This document shows positions 18,872-27,586 of a stretch of DNA of 64,000 nucleotides, piece after piece. The DNA comes from Aliiroseovarius sp. M344 (GTDB taxonomy: Bacteria > Pseudomonadota > Alphaproteobacteria > Rhodobacterales > Rhodobacteraceae), in NCBI RefSeq assembly GCF_025140835.1, contig NZ_CP081153.1, forward strand, positions 1,302,001 through 1,366,000, given 5' to 3'. Position 1 is the stretch's first letter. Every line of letters begins with the position of its first letter. The translations under genes and the position numbers were made by a program. The notes beneath the pieces were generated by a model. The model was not told the DNA's origin, did no database searches, and saw nothing but the letters and a program-made list of their open reading frames with translations.

Positions 18872-20095
18872 TTGGATTATACTCACGAGCTCGACGTGGC
18901 GCTGCAGCGCCTGCACGACGAAGGACGTTATCGCACGTTCATTGAGATTGAGCGCTGTCAGGGCCAGTTCCCCCACGCCACATGGAAAAAACCTGATGGT
19001 TCAGAAGCGCCGGTGACGGTCTGGTGCGGCAATGACTATCTGGGCATGGGACAGCACCCTGCGGTGCGCGAGGCCATGCACGAAGCGATCGAAGCGACCG
19101 GGGCGGGGTCTGGTGGCACGCGCAACATCTCGGGCACCACGGTTTACCACAAACGTCTTGAAGCCGAGATCGCCGACCTGCACCGGAAAGAAGATGCGCT
19201 GATCTTCACGTCAGCCTACATCGCCAATGACGCGACCCTTTCCACTTTGCCAAAATTGTTCCCCGGCCTGATTATTTATTCAGACGAGTTGAACCATGCC
19301 TCGATGATCGAAGGTGTGCGCCGCAATGGCGGGGCAAAACGCATCTTCCGTCACAATGACATCGCCCACCTGCGTGAATTGCTAGAGGCCGACGATCCCG
19401 CCGCGCCTAAGTTGATCGCCTTTGAAAGCGTCTATTCCATGGATGGCGATTTCGGGCCGATCGAGGCGATCTGCGACTTGGCAGATGAATTTGGCGCGCT
19501 GACCTATATCGACGAAGTGCACGCCGTTGGCATGTATGGCCCACGCGGGGCAGGCGTTACCGAGCGTGACAATCTTGCGCACCGCATCGACATCATCAAT
19601 GGCACGCTCGCTAAGGCATATGGCGTGATGGGCGGGTATATCGCAGCGTCCGCAAAAATGTGTGACGCGATCAGGTCTTACGCACCGGGCTTCATCTTTA
19701 CAACATCGCTGCCGCCGGCTGTCGCTGCTGGCGCGGCGGCATCGGTCAAGCATCTGAAAAGTGATCAAAGTCTGCGCGATGCCCACCAGACCCAAGCCAA
19801 GATTCTCAAGACCCGCTTGAAGGCACTTGGCCTGCCGATCATCGACCACGATTCGCACATCGTTCCGGTCATTGTCGGCGACCCGGTCCACACCAAGCAA
19901 TTGTCAGATATGTTGTTGGAAAGGTTTGGTATTTACGTCCAACCGATCAACTATCCGACTGTTCCACGCGGCACCGAACGGCTTCGGTTCACACCGTCAC
20001 CGGTGCACGGTCCGAAAGAGATGGACGCACTCATCAATGCACTGGATCAACTGTGGTCCCATTGTGAGCTAAATCGCGCCGAACTGTCTGCTTAA
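18872..20095 (+). CDS. hemA: 5-aminolevulinate synthase
   Basis: Condenses glycine and succinyl-CoA to 5-aminolevulinate, the first step of tetrapyrrole synthesis by the Shemin route used in alphaproteobacteria. 407 residues of a fold-type-I PLP enzyme: [14 protein letters not shown] near residue 50, [14 protein letters not shown] near 80, [17 protein letters not shown] near 210 and the PLP lysine in [14 protein letters not shown] near 245. Translation starts at TTG (18872), with AGGAGG only 5 bases upstream; this is the N-terminus (MDYT) expected from Rhodobacter HemA. A possible FnrL site lies upstream. Confidence 0.96.
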   Translation: MDYTHELDVALQRLHDEGRYRTFIEIERCQGQFPHATWKKPDGSEAPVTVWCGNDYLGMGQHPAVREAMHEAIEATGAGSGGTRNISGTTVYHKRLEAEIADLHRKEDALIFTSAYIANDATLSTLPKLFPGLIIYSDELNHASMIEGVRRNGGAKRIFRHNDIAHLRELLEADDPAAPKLIAFESVYSMDGDFGPIEAICDLADEFGALTYIDEVHAVGMYGPRGAGVTERDNLAHRIDIINGTLAKAYGVMGGYIAASAKMCDAIRSYAPGFIFTTSLPPAVAAGAAASVKHLKSDQSLRDAHQTQAKILKTRLKALGLPIIDHDSHIVPVIVGDPVHTKQLSDMLLERFGIYVQPINYPTVPRGTERLRFTPSPVHGPKEMDALINALDQLWSHCELNRAELSA

Positions 20096-20208
20096 CCTCA
20101 ATCACTGACTGCACATTTTGTAAGAATGTGTTACCGTCCCCATAGGGAAGGCGGCGAAGACGAATCGTTGGCTTCATTTGGGACACTTGAGGCACTAGGA
20201 GCAGCTGG

Positions 20209-21489
20209 ATGATCGGGCGTTGGAACACGTCTCGGGTCGAGGAAGAAGAAAAGCAGACAGGCTTTGATTCCTTTGATCTCCGACTGGGCGATGTCATGCG
20301 TGGCGAACGTGCTACGCTTGGAAAATCGCTTTTGGACGTCCAGCGCGAGCTGAAAATCAAAGCCACCTATATTGCTGCAATCGAAAACGCGGATGTGTCC
20401 GCGTTCGAAACGCAAGGGTTCGTTGCGGGTTATGTACGGTCCTATGCGCGTTATCTGGGGATGGACCCGGAATGGGCCTATAAAACGTTCTGCGCAGAAA
20501 GCGGGTTCACAACGGCGCATGGTCTCGCCGCAGGCGCGTCCACATTCTCTGAAAAGCCACCGAAGTCCACCAAACGATCCGATCAAAAAGGCGATCCGCT
20601 CGCCAATCCGAACGCAAGCTGGGTGCCACAAACCGAAAGTGTTTTTGCGGGCATTGAACCTGGCGCTGTTGGATCGGTAGCGGTTCTGGCGGCCTTGATC
20701 GGTTTGCTGGGATTTGGCAGCTGGTCGGTGCTGCAGGAAATTCAGCGTGTCGATTTTGCGCCCATTGAGCAAACACCTGGTGTGCTGGCTGAATTGCCAG
20801 ATGTCGGGGCGGGACCGTCCGCCATAGGCGACGTCAATGAACCAGAAGTGTTGGCACAAGCAGGTGCCGGCCTTACTCAGCCACCTTCGGCGGAAGCGCT
20901 GGATCGGCTTTATCGGCCACAAGCGTTGGACGTACCAGTGCTGACGCATCGCGATGCGCCGATATCGACCTTGGATCCATCCAGCGTTGGCGTTCTGGCC
21001 GGCGTGAGCACACCCGATCTGGGCACAGCCCCCGGTTTTCTGGGGCCTGACTCGATCACGTCTCGTGATACGCAGCGCTTCGCCGCAAAGCTGACCACGC
21101 CGACGGCCGATGGACTAGTTGATGACACACCTGCCGGTGTTCGGGTCCTCGGGGCAGACGCCGCTGAGGTTGCCGTCTTTGCTGTGCGCCCATCTTGGGT
21201 GCGCATTCAATCGGCTGACGGCACGGTCATCTTTGAGAAGATATTGGACGCAGGCGAACATTACATTCTGCCTAAAACCGAACTGGCACCCGTCATGCGC
21301 TCCGGCAATGCCGGATCGATCTACTTCGCGGTTAATGGCACTGCCTATGGCCCGTCGGGTGACGGTCCGTCGGTGGTGAAAAACGTGGCCTTGTCACAAG
21401 AAGCGTTGCTTGAAACCTTTGCGCTTGCCGATCTGGCCGATGATGCGGATCTGGCCACCTATGTGGCAGAGCTGAACTTGGCGCAATAA
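20209..21489 (+). CDS. RodZ-like membrane protein with N-terminal helix-turn-helix
   Basis: 426 residues. An HTH_25/Xre-like domain spans residues about 25-95 (LGDVMRGERATLGKSLLDVQ and FVAGYVRSYARYLGM). One transmembrane segment follows near 150-170 (VGSVAVLAALIGLLGFGSW), then a Pro/Ala-rich periplasmic linker and a C-terminal DUF4115-type beta domain (near 330-400) with VRPSWVRIQSADGTVIFEK and AYGPSG. This is the RodZ architecture, where the HTH binds MreB rather than DNA. Position directly upstream of ispG is common for rodZ-like genes. AGGAG precedes the ATG. Confidence 0.82.
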   Translation: MIGRWNTSRVEEEEKQTGFDSFDLRLGDVMRGERATLGKSLLDVQRELKIKATYIAAIENADVSAFETQGFVAGYVRSYARYLGMDPEWAYKTFCAESGFTTAHGLAAGASTFSEKPPKSTKRSDQKGDPLANPNASWVPQTESVFAGIEPGAVGSVAVLAALIGLLGFGSWSVLQEIQRVDFAPIEQTPGVLAELPDVGAGPSAIGDVNEPEVLAQAGAGLTQPPSAEALDRLYRPQALDVPVLTHRDAPISTLDPSSVGVLAGVSTPDLGTAPGFLGPDSITSRDTQRFAAKLTTPTADGLVDDTPAGVRVLGADAAEVAVFAVRPSWVRIQSADGTVIFEKILDAGEHYILPKTELAPVMRSGNAGSIYFAVNGTAYGPSGDGPSVVKNVALSQEALLETFALADLADDADLATYVAELNLAQ

Positions 21490-21595
21490 CCACGTTATTC
21501 ACAAAAAACTCAGGTTAATCGGCGCGCCGTTGCGCTTGTGGCCGTTGCTTGCGCGCGCTATCTCTTGACCCGAACAAATGGCAAAGAGTGATCCC

Positions 21596-22720
21596 ATGTC
21601 CCACAATCCGATCCGTCCATGGCGCGACATCCAGCGCCGCAAGTCACGGCAAGTGATGGTGGGTAATGTGCCGGTCGGGGGCGATGCCCCGATTGCCGTG
21701 CAAACCATGACCAACACCGATAGCTCGGACGTGAAAGCCACCTTGGCGCAAGTCCTAGCGGCGGCCGAGGCTGGCGCGGACATCGTGCGGATTTCCTGCC
21801 CCGATGTAGGGTCAACGGCGGCATTGAAAGAGATCACGGCCGAAAGCCCGGTCCCCATCGTGGCCGATATCCATTTCCACTACAAACGTGCGATTGAAGC
21901 CGCCGAAGCGGGCGCGGCCTGTCTGCGCATCAATCCGGGCAATATCGGAGACGAGGGGCGCGTGCGCGAAGTGATCAGGGCCGCCAAGGACCACGGTTGC
22001 TCGATCCGCATTGGTGTGAACGCCGGGTCGTTGGAGCGCCACCTTCTTGAGAAATACGGCGAGCCTTGCCCGGAGGCGATGGTGGAAAGTGGTCTCGACC
22101 ATATCCGCATCCTTGAGGACAATGACTTTCGCGACTACAAGATCAGCGTGAAAGCATCTGATGTGTTTCTGTCCGCAGCAGCCTATCACGGCATAGCCGA
22201 GGCGACAGATGCCCCGATCCATCTTGGTATCACGGAAGCGGGCGGATTTGTATCGGGCACCATCAAAAGTGCCGTTGGGCTGGGCAGCCTTCTGTGGGCC
22301 GGGATTGGTGACACGATCCGTGTAAGCTTGTCTGCCGATCCGGTCGAAGAGGTTAAAGTCGGATTTGAAATCCTGAAAAGCTTGGGGCTGCGCCACCGGG
22401 GCGTGAACATCATCTCTTGCCCCTCCTGCGCGCGGCAAGGTTTTGATGTGATCCAAACTGTGGCCACGTTGGAAGAACGCCTGGCGCATATCCACACCCC
22501 AATGAGCCTGTCGATCATCGGTTGTGTGGTAAACGGACCGGGCGAGGCTCTGATGACAGATGTCGGGTTCACTGGCGGCGGAGCGGGATCGGGGATGGTT
22601 TACGTCGCAGGGAAACAGGATCACAAGCTCGATAATGAAAAAATGGTTGATCACATCGTCGGGCTGGTCGAAAAGCGCGCGGCTGAGATTGAGGCCCAGA
22701 CAGACGAAGCCGCCGAATAG
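21596..22720 (+). CDS. ispG: 4-hydroxy-3-methylbut-2-en-1-yl diphosphate synthase
   Basis: Reductive penultimate step of the MEP isoprenoid pathway, using a [4Fe-4S] cluster. The N-terminal TIM barrel shows [36 protein letters not shown] and [10 protein letters not shown]. The cluster ligands lie in [16 protein letters not shown] near residue 270 and [10 protein letters not shown] near 310. Starting at 21596 ([10 protein letters not shown]) gives 374 residues and the usual N-terminus; an ATG at 21578 would add six residues. The stop codon abuts a short repeat element. Confidence 0.95.
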   Translation: MSHNPIRPWRDIQRRKSRQVMVGNVPVGGDAPIAVQTMTNTDSSDVKATLAQVLAAAEAGADIVRISCPDVGSTAALKEITAESPVPIVADIHFHYKRAIEAAEAGAACLRINPGNIGDEGRVREVIRAAKDHGCSIRIGVNAGSLERHLLEKYGEPCPEAMVESGLDHIRILEDNDFRDYKISVKASDVFLSAAAYHGIAEATDAPIHLGITEAGGFVSGTIKSAVGLGSLLWAGIGDTIRVSLSADPVEEVKVGFEILKSLGLRHRGVNIISCPSCARQGFDVIQTVATLEERLAHIHTPMSLSIIGCVVNGPGEALMTDVGFTGGGAGSGMVYVAGKQDHKLDNEKMVDHIVGLVEKRAAEIEAQTDEAAE

Positions 22721-22780
22721 GGGCTTTGCCCCTCGAGCCTGCGGCTCTTCACCCCAGGATACTTCAAGCCAGAAGATGCG
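22720..22780. repeat. REP-like element, type Q, copy 1
   Basis: Starts at the ispG stop: GGGGCTTTGCCCC hairpin, then CGAGCCTGCGGCTC hairpin, then CACCCCAGGATAC and AGCCAGAAGATG. The same order occurs inverted at 22912-22968, where the second hairpin has a different but still self-complementary sequence. The first stem may also terminate ispG. Confidence 0.65.
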
Positions 22781-22911
22781 ACCACTGGTCAATTGAGCGG
22801 GATGCGACACGGGGAGCCGCAGATATTGAAATGCCCGCATCCAAATTGGGCTTGGGGACGCCAGATCGCATTGTATCGACAACCGGGACAGACGGGTGCT
22901 CCTTCAGGTTT

Positions 22912-22968
22912 CTACTGGCCAAAAATATCCTGGGGTGAGCACCATCGGTGCGAGGGGCAACGCCCCTT
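22912..22968. repeat. REP-like element, type Q, copy 2 (inverted)
   Basis: Read on the minus strand: GGGGCGTTGCCCC, GCACCGATGGTGC, CACCCCAGGATAT, GGCCAGTAG. It matches copy 1 in module order, with compensating changes in the second hairpin, so the pair sits as an inverted repeat about 130 bases apart in the ispG downstream spacer. Confidence 0.65.
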
Positions 22969-22997
22969 TGTTAGTTCCATGTCAAGGCCGGACTTTT

Positions 22998-23046
22998 AGA
23001 GCGTTTCGAATGATCCCTGTCTCAGGTTTAATTCGAACCGCTTTAG
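22998..23046. repeat. Half copy of dispersed palindromic repeat (type P)
   Basis: AGAGCGTTTCGAATGATCCC through ATTCGAACCGCTTTAG, corresponding to the right half of the element at 8266-8380. It overlaps the stop codon of the minus-strand gene at 23043. Together with the two type-Q copies it fills most of the 320-base gene-free stretch after ispG. Confidence 0.7.
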
Positions 23047-23420
23047 TTGGGGGCAACCGACTTAATCGGGAACCGCTGCCCGTCTGCGGTAATCACCACA
23101 AGGCGGGTGTTATCCATTACATAGAGATCGCAGCGTGAAACGCCCGTAACATAAGTCACGCAAGCGGTGCTGTCCGCTCCGATGGTGTACTCTCCCAACC
23201 ACGTTCCGCCGCCGCCATATGTATAGGTGTACCCTCCATCCTCTCCGAATGCAGAGGTGCCGCCGTCATGGAAGGTGAGTATGTTCCCGGAGAGGATATC
23301 CGATAGCTCTAGGGCGCTCAAGCGGGCATCAGAGGGTCGGGTTTTCCAATTGTCCGCCTGCACTGGAAATCCATAGATCAGGGCAATAAGGCAGGATGCA
23401 TAAAAAGTGGGATGGGGCAT
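23043..23420 (-). CDS. Secreted hypothetical protein
   Basis: 125 residues with a signal peptide (FYASCLIALIYGFPVQA, cut near residue 22). The mature part is rich in glycine and tyrosine (DGGYTYTYGGGGTWLGEYT) and has two cysteines (ACVTY, SRCDLY) that could form a disulfide in the periplasm. AAGGAGG precedes the ATG. I do not recognise a family. It ends inside a type-P repeat. Confidence 0.6.
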   Translation of the reverse strand: MPHPTFYASCLIALIYGFPVQADNWKTRPSDARLSALELSDILSGNILTFHDGGTSAFGEDGGYTYTYGGGGTWLGEYTIGADSTACVTYVTGVSRCDLYVMDNTRLVVITADGQRFPIKSVAPN

Positions 23421-23481
23421 GAGGCCTCCTTCTCCCGTAGATTAGCGTTTTTGTCAGTCTCGGTGTCTCACGTTGCGGTGA

Positions 23482-23721
23482 TCATGTTTCGTCTTGTGCA
23501 AGCCGTGCTTTGCGTCCACCGCGCCGTTTGTTCAATAGCCCTTTGCGGTCAGGCAAGTCGCGCATGACCGCGCGTCTGGCCGCGGGAGACAGGCGCGACC
23601 AAATGCCGATTTCTTCGATCGAACGATAGCATCCTGTGCAAATCCGCGCCTCGGGGTGAACGACACAGATGTTAACGCAGGGGCTTTCCACCTCGTCACG
23701 TTTCCAGATGTCGTCGATCAT
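23482..23721 (-). CDS. DUF1289 family cysteine-rich protein
   Basis: 79 residues with the DUF1289 signature SPCVNICVVHPEARICTGCYRSIEEIG, a four-cysteine cluster suggesting Zn or Fe-S binding, followed by a basic tail (NKRRGGRKARLA). The true start is the ATG at 23721, which overlaps the ruvX stop (ATGA); a longer frame upstream is only read-through of ruvX. Translational coupling places it as third gene of ccmI-ruvX-DUF1289. Function unknown. Confidence 0.8.
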   Translation of the reverse strand: MIDDIWKRDEVESPCVNICVVHPEARICTGCYRSIEEIGIWSRLSPAARRAVMRDLPDRKGLLNKRRGGRKARLAQDET

Positions 23722-24185
23722 TGCAGGTGCCTCATTCGATCCAACACACCTTGCAGGATATAACCGGCTGCGACATGGTCGATCACCTCTGCACGACGCT
23801 TTCGGGACGTATCCGCCTCGAGCAGGGCGCGTTCGGCGGCGACAGTAGACAGACGCTCGTCCCAAAAGGTGATCGGAACATCCGTCAGTTTTTCCAGGTT
23901 TCGGGCAAAGGCGCGTGTGGATTGGCAGCGCGGTCCTTCTGATCCGTCCATATTGCGCGGCAAACCCAGAACGATCCCGCCAATTTGTCGGTCTTCAATG
24001 ATTTCCAGTAAACGTGCTGCATCGGTGGTAAATTTTTTCCGTTTGATCGTTTCCAATGGGGTCGAGACCTGCCGCAGGCTGTCTGACACGGCGACGCCGA
24101 TGGTTTTCGTACCCAGATCCAACCCAGTCAGTGCTGACATGGGAGGCAGGGCCGGGGCGAACGTCTCGACCGTTTCAAAGATCAC
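23718..24185 (-). CDS. ruvX: RuvX/YqgF Holliday junction resolvase-like nuclease
   Basis: 155 residues with an RNase H-like fold. The catalytic aspartate is in ALTGLDLGTKTIGVAVSD near residue 22. The other family motifs are GIVLGLPRNMDGSEGPR near 70, TFWDERLSTVAAERAL near 105 and DHVAAGYILQG near the C-terminus. Family roles are Holliday junction resolution and 16S rRNA end maturation. The start appears to be GTG at 24185, overlapping the ccmI stop in GTGA; an internal ATG (MSALTG) is possible. Confidence 0.88.
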   Translation of the reverse strand: MIFETVETFAPALPPMSALTGLDLGTKTIGVAVSDSLRQVSTPLETIKRKKFTTDAARLLEIIEDRQIGGIVLGLPRNMDGSEGPRCQSTRAFARNLEKLTDVPITFWDERLSTVAAERALLEADTSRKRRAEVIDHVAAGYILQGVLDRMRHLQ

Positions 24186-25453
24186 TGGGCGACACCGGCT
24201 TGTTTAGCGGCCGCGCGCACTTTGGCCAGCGCCTCTGGGCGGGCTGCAAACAAAGTCTGTGCTTCGCCCCAGATGGCGGCGGCGCGCTCGGTATTGCCGA
24301 CAACGCCAAGCACACTGATGAGGCGGGCCCATTCGTCTGGCGTGCCGCCTTCGGTGGCCAAGCGGTCTGACAGCTGCTCGATCATCCCTTGGATCATGGC
24401 TCTGCGGTCCTCTTCGCTCATGTCCTGAGCCGCGTCGACGTCTTCCGCGCTGGGTCCGGACAGGCCGGGCATTACCGGTGCCACTGGGCGGGTTGGTGCA
24501 TCCGGTGGGGTGTAATCGACGCCCGCGTGGGCCGCGAGGCTGCCGATTTGCGAGCGCACCGAGGTCCACCAGATGGCCGTGTCGGGACCTTCCTCAAGCA
24601 AGCCGCGCCACAGGCGGAACCCCATATCGGGGCGTCCGTTCTGGGCAAACATCAAGCCGGTATAATAGCGCGCCAATTGGTGGCGCGGGTCGCGCTCGAG
24701 CGCGTTCTTCAGCATGGTCTCGGCTTCGTGAGAGATGAACCCGCCCGCCGCGTTGACCAGTAAGTCAGCTTGCCGAACATAATCATCCGCCGTAGCAGAT
24801 TGTCCTTTTATCTCAAGTAGATGTCCCATTGCCGTGCGGGCAGCCACCATGTTGCCGATGGCAGCTTCATGCTGCGCGAGCAGGTCCAGACCGCGCGGGT
24901 CATCAGGGTTTTTTGCCACCGCGTCGCGCAGACCCTGGATCAGTTCAAGATAGTCAGCGGGGGCTTCAACCGGCGGCCCGGGCCAGGGTGGCATATCGGC
25001 CTCGGCTGCGGTTTGGCTGGGTCGGCTGTCGCGCATCTCCTGGCTCATCGCGATCCGCTTTTCACGGCCCAGATCCTGATAGCCAGGTGACCCCATCAGC
25101 CAGTAAAGCCCGATAGCGCCACATGCGATGGTCGCTGCGGATACTGCCATAACCAGACGGCTGACCCCTTCAGGCGCATCTTCCGGCGTAGCCTTGGCCT
25201 GTGCGGCTTTGTCGGCTTCAAGCAACCGCCGCGAAATCTCGATCCGGGCGCGGTCGGCGTCTTGCGGTGAGACAGTGCCACGCGCCAGATCACGATCCAG
25301 TTCGCTGAGCTGGTCACGATAGACTTTCATGTCCGAGCTTAGCTTGGAAACTTCGTCCACAGGCGCAGAGATGTCGCGCGGGCGCAGCATCTTCCGCGCC
25401 AACACCAAAATGGTGGCGAGTGTGGTTGCCCCGATGATCAGCCAGAAAGCCAT
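24182..25453 (-). CDS. ccmI: Cytochrome c maturation protein CcmI
   Basis: 423 residues. Two transmembrane helices (residues 2-20 and about 100-120, LVMAVSAATIACGAIGLYW) flank a cytoplasmic leucine-zipper-like loop (YRDQLSELDRDLARGTVS); a large periplasmic TPR region follows. This is the CcmI/CycH arrangement. The protein delivers apocytochrome c to the CcmFH haem ligase. Other ccm genes are not here, which is usual in Rhodobacteraceae. It is divergent from soxB and heads an overlapping operon with ruvX. Confidence 0.9.
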   Translation of the reverse strand: MAFWLIIGATTLATILVLARKMLRPRDISAPVDEVSKLSSDMKVYRDQLSELDRDLARGTVSPQDADRARIEISRRLLEADKAAQAKATPEDAPEGVSRLVMAVSAATIACGAIGLYWLMGSPGYQDLGREKRIAMSQEMRDSRPSQTAAEADMPPWPGPPVEAPADYLELIQGLRDAVAKNPDDPRGLDLLAQHEAAIGNMVAARTAMGHLLEIKGQSATADDYVRQADLLVNAAGGFISHEAETMLKNALERDPRHQLARYYTGLMFAQNGRPDMGFRLWRGLLEEGPDTAIWWTSVRSQIGSLAAHAGVDYTPPDAPTRPVAPVMPGLSGPSAEDVDAAQDMSEEDRRAMIQGMIEQLSDRLATEGGTPDEWARLISVLGVVGNTERAAAIWGEAQTLFAARPEALAKVRAAAKQAGVAQ

Positions 25454-25665
25454 GTTCCCTCCGCATGCTTACGTTCCCCTCCATGTAATGCGCAAAGCGG
25501 GTGGACAAAACCCTTAATGGTCAAGTGGAACGATCACGATGTCGCAGGGGGCCGCAAATTTTCGGCCATGTCGTCTTTTTCATTCCATATGACGCTGGAT
25601 CGCCGTCGGCAAACGTCGCTTGGGTATAAAACCGACACAAACCGAAAGCCCAACAGGGGAATCGC

Positions 25666-26913
25666 ATGCGACGTTATTCTGCATTTGCCATTGCGCGCGA
25701 GGCTGCGCGCTATCACCAGGGGTGGGAGCGCGCCTGGGCTTCGCCAAAACCGAAGAAGAAATACGATGTTGTCATCGTGGGCGCTGGTGGCCACGGATTG
25801 GCCACGGCATTCTATCTGGGCAAGAATTTCGGGATCACCAATGTGGCGATCATCGAAAAGGGCTGGCTGGGCGGCGGCAATACGGGCCGTAACACGACTA
25901 TTATCCGGTCGAACTATCTGCAGGACCCCTCGGCGGCGATCTATGAAAAGGCACGCTCGCTTTACGAGACGATGAGCCAGGATCTGAACTACAACGTCAT
26001 GTTCAGCCCCCGCGGCGTGATGATGTTGGCTCAGACCGAACACGAGGTGCGCGGCTATGAGCGCACGGCCCATGCCAATGCGCTGCAAGGTGTGAAGACC
26101 GAGTTCATCAGCCCGCAGCGGGTCAAAGAACTGGTGCCGATCATGAACATCAACGGCCCGCGCTATCCTGTTCTGGGCGCGCTGTGGCAAGCGCGTGGCG
26201 GCACGGCGCGTCACGACGCGGTTGCGTGGGGTTATGCGCGTGCCTGTTCTGACATGGGCATGGACATCATCCAGAAATGCGAAGTCACCGGCGTGCGCCA
26301 AGAGGGCGGCAACGTCACCGGCGTCGACACCACCCACGGTCAGATCGACTGCGACAAACTGGCGATGGTTGTTGCGGGCAACGCGGGCCATCTGGCCGAT
26401 ATGGCGGGCTTCCGTCTGCCGATGGAAAGCGTCGCGCTGCAAGCGCTGGTCTCCGAGCCGATCAAGCCCTGCATCGACGTGGTGGTCATGGCCAACACCG
26501 TGCACGGCTATATGTCTCAGTCCGATAAGGGCGAACTTGTGATTGGTGGCGGCACCGACGGGTTCAACAACTACACCCAGCGCGGATCGTTCCACCACGT
26601 GGAAGAGACCGTGCGCGCACTGGTCGAGACCTTCCCGATCATCTCGCGCCTGAAAATGCTGCGCCAATGGGGCGGTATCGTGGACGTGACCGGGGACCGC
26701 TCGCCCATCATCGGCAAAACGCCACTGGGCAACTGCTTTATCAACTGTGGCTGGGGCACAGGCGGCTTCAAATCGATCCCCGGATCGGGCTGGGCCATGG
26801 CCGAGACCGTTGCAAAAGGCGAGCCGGGGTCTCTGGCCGCCGAATTCGGCCTGAACCGCTTCACCGAAGGACGCTTTATCGATGAAAGCGTGGCTGCGGG
26901 GGTGGCTCACTGA
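25666..26913 (+). CDS. soxB: Sarcosine oxidase beta subunit
   Basis: 415-residue flavoprotein subunit of heterotetrameric sarcosine oxidase, which oxidises sarcosine to glycine and passes the methyl carbon to tetrahydrofolate. The FAD/NAD Rossmann motif is VVIVGAGGHGLATAFYLG near residue 35. The DAO fold continues through GGGNTGRNTTIIRSNYL and VTGDRSPIIGKTPLGN, with CGWGTGGFKSIPGSG near the C-terminus. The N-terminus (MRRYSAFAIAREAARYHQGW) is typical of this subunit. The stop overlaps the next start in TGATG. Confidence 0.95.
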   Translation: MRRYSAFAIAREAARYHQGWERAWASPKPKKKYDVVIVGAGGHGLATAFYLGKNFGITNVAIIEKGWLGGGNTGRNTTIIRSNYLQDPSAAIYEKARSLYETMSQDLNYNVMFSPRGVMMLAQTEHEVRGYERTAHANALQGVKTEFISPQRVKELVPIMNINGPRYPVLGALWQARGGTARHDAVAWGYARACSDMGMDIIQKCEVTGVRQEGGNVTGVDTTHGQIDCDKLAMVVAGNAGHLADMAGFRLPMESVALQALVSEPIKPCIDVVVMANTVHGYMSQSDKGELVIGGGTDGFNNYTQRGSFHHVEETVRALVETFPIISRLKMLRQWGGIVDVTGDRSPIIGKTPLGNCFINCGWGTGGFKSIPGSGWAMAETVAKGEPGSLAAEFGLNRFTEGRFIDESVAAGVAH

Positions 26914-27269
26914 TGAGGAAGTTGAAAGACCTAGGACTTCACTTGCTGGTTGCCCTTCCCGTTGGTGCGTATGGGATTTCCACAACCTTCTTATTGAAGT
27001 ATGGGACGCCCCAATCATTCCAACGCTTTGGGACAGTCGTGATCGTTGTGGGAATTGTGCTTCTAGGGCTAAGCGCGAGGTCTATTGTTAAAGAAATCAG
27101 TGGCCGTTCGGGTGGCGATAAAAAGACACAAGTCCCTACCCGATATTTGGAATTTCACGCCAGAGAACTCGCAGGTAGTGAAATATTCTTGGTGGCTTTG
27201 GGCACCCTACAGAGTGGCTACGGCGATATCGTTTTTTGTTGGATTAACAATGGAGCTGCAACATGCTGA
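26913..27269 (+). CDS. Unknown small membrane protein inserted between soxB and soxD
   Basis: 118 residues, not a recognised sarcosine oxidase component. Two hydrophobic stretches near the N-terminus (LHLLVALPVGAYGISTTFLL and TVVIVVGIVLLGLSA) look like transmembrane helices; a polar middle and a C-terminus with LGTLQSGYGDIVFCWINNG follow. It starts in the soxB stop (TGATG) and ends 7 bases inside soxD, so it is tightly coupled on both sides. GC is about 48% by my count of 26913-27262, well below its neighbours. This suggests acquisition, yet the frame is intact. soxB and soxD are normally adjacent. Confidence 0.6.
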   Translation: MRKLKDLGLHLLVALPVGAYGISTTFLLKYGTPQSFQRFGTVVIVVGIVLLGLSARSIVKEISGRSGGDKKTQVPTRYLEFHARELAGSEIFLVALGTLQSGYGDIVFCWINNGAATC

Positions 27270-27586
27270 TCCTTGAATGCCCCTATTGCGGCGTGATGGC
27301 CGATGAAACGGACCTGCATGGTGGCGGCGAGGCGCATCTGAAGCGTTTTGGCCCCGGGTCGTCCGATAACGAATTCGAGACTTATCTGTTCCACCGCGCG
27401 AACCCGAAAGGCGTTCACTTTGAACGCTGGCGGCACGTGTCAGGTTGCGGCAAGTGGTTCCACGCGGCGCGCAACACCATGACGCTCGAGGTTTACGGGA
27501 CGTATCCCGCCCAGACCTATGAGCCGCCGAAAGAGCTGGTCGCCAAGATCAAGAAGAAACATCCCGAATGGGAGGGCTATAAATGA
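27263..27586 (+). CDS. soxD: Sarcosine oxidase delta subunit
   Basis: 107 residues. The zinc-binding cysteines CPYCG near residue 6 and the HVSGCGKWFHAARNT segment near residue 58 are characteristic of the small delta subunit. The acidic DNEFETYLFHRANPKG is also typical. The stop overlaps the soxA start in ATGA, so the complex subunits are made in step. Confidence 0.94.
   Translation: MLILECPYCGVMADETDLHGGGEAHLKRFGPGSSDNEFETYLFHRANPKGVHFERWRHVSGCGKWFHAARNTMTLEVYGTYPAQTYEPPKELVAKIKKKHPEWEGYK

Noticed and set aside
20111..20145. A possible third RpoH-like promoter (TTGTAA ... CCCCATAG) before the RodZ-like gene
   Set aside because: The -35 differs at a key position and a CACATT/AATGTG hairpin overlaps it; too weak to list.
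27085..27276. A 63-codon alternative frame within the soxB-soxD insert that also looks hydrophobic
   Set aside because: The 118-residue frame is coupled to both neighbours and runs the full length. The alternative has no ribosome site, though it keeps some doubt about the 3' half.
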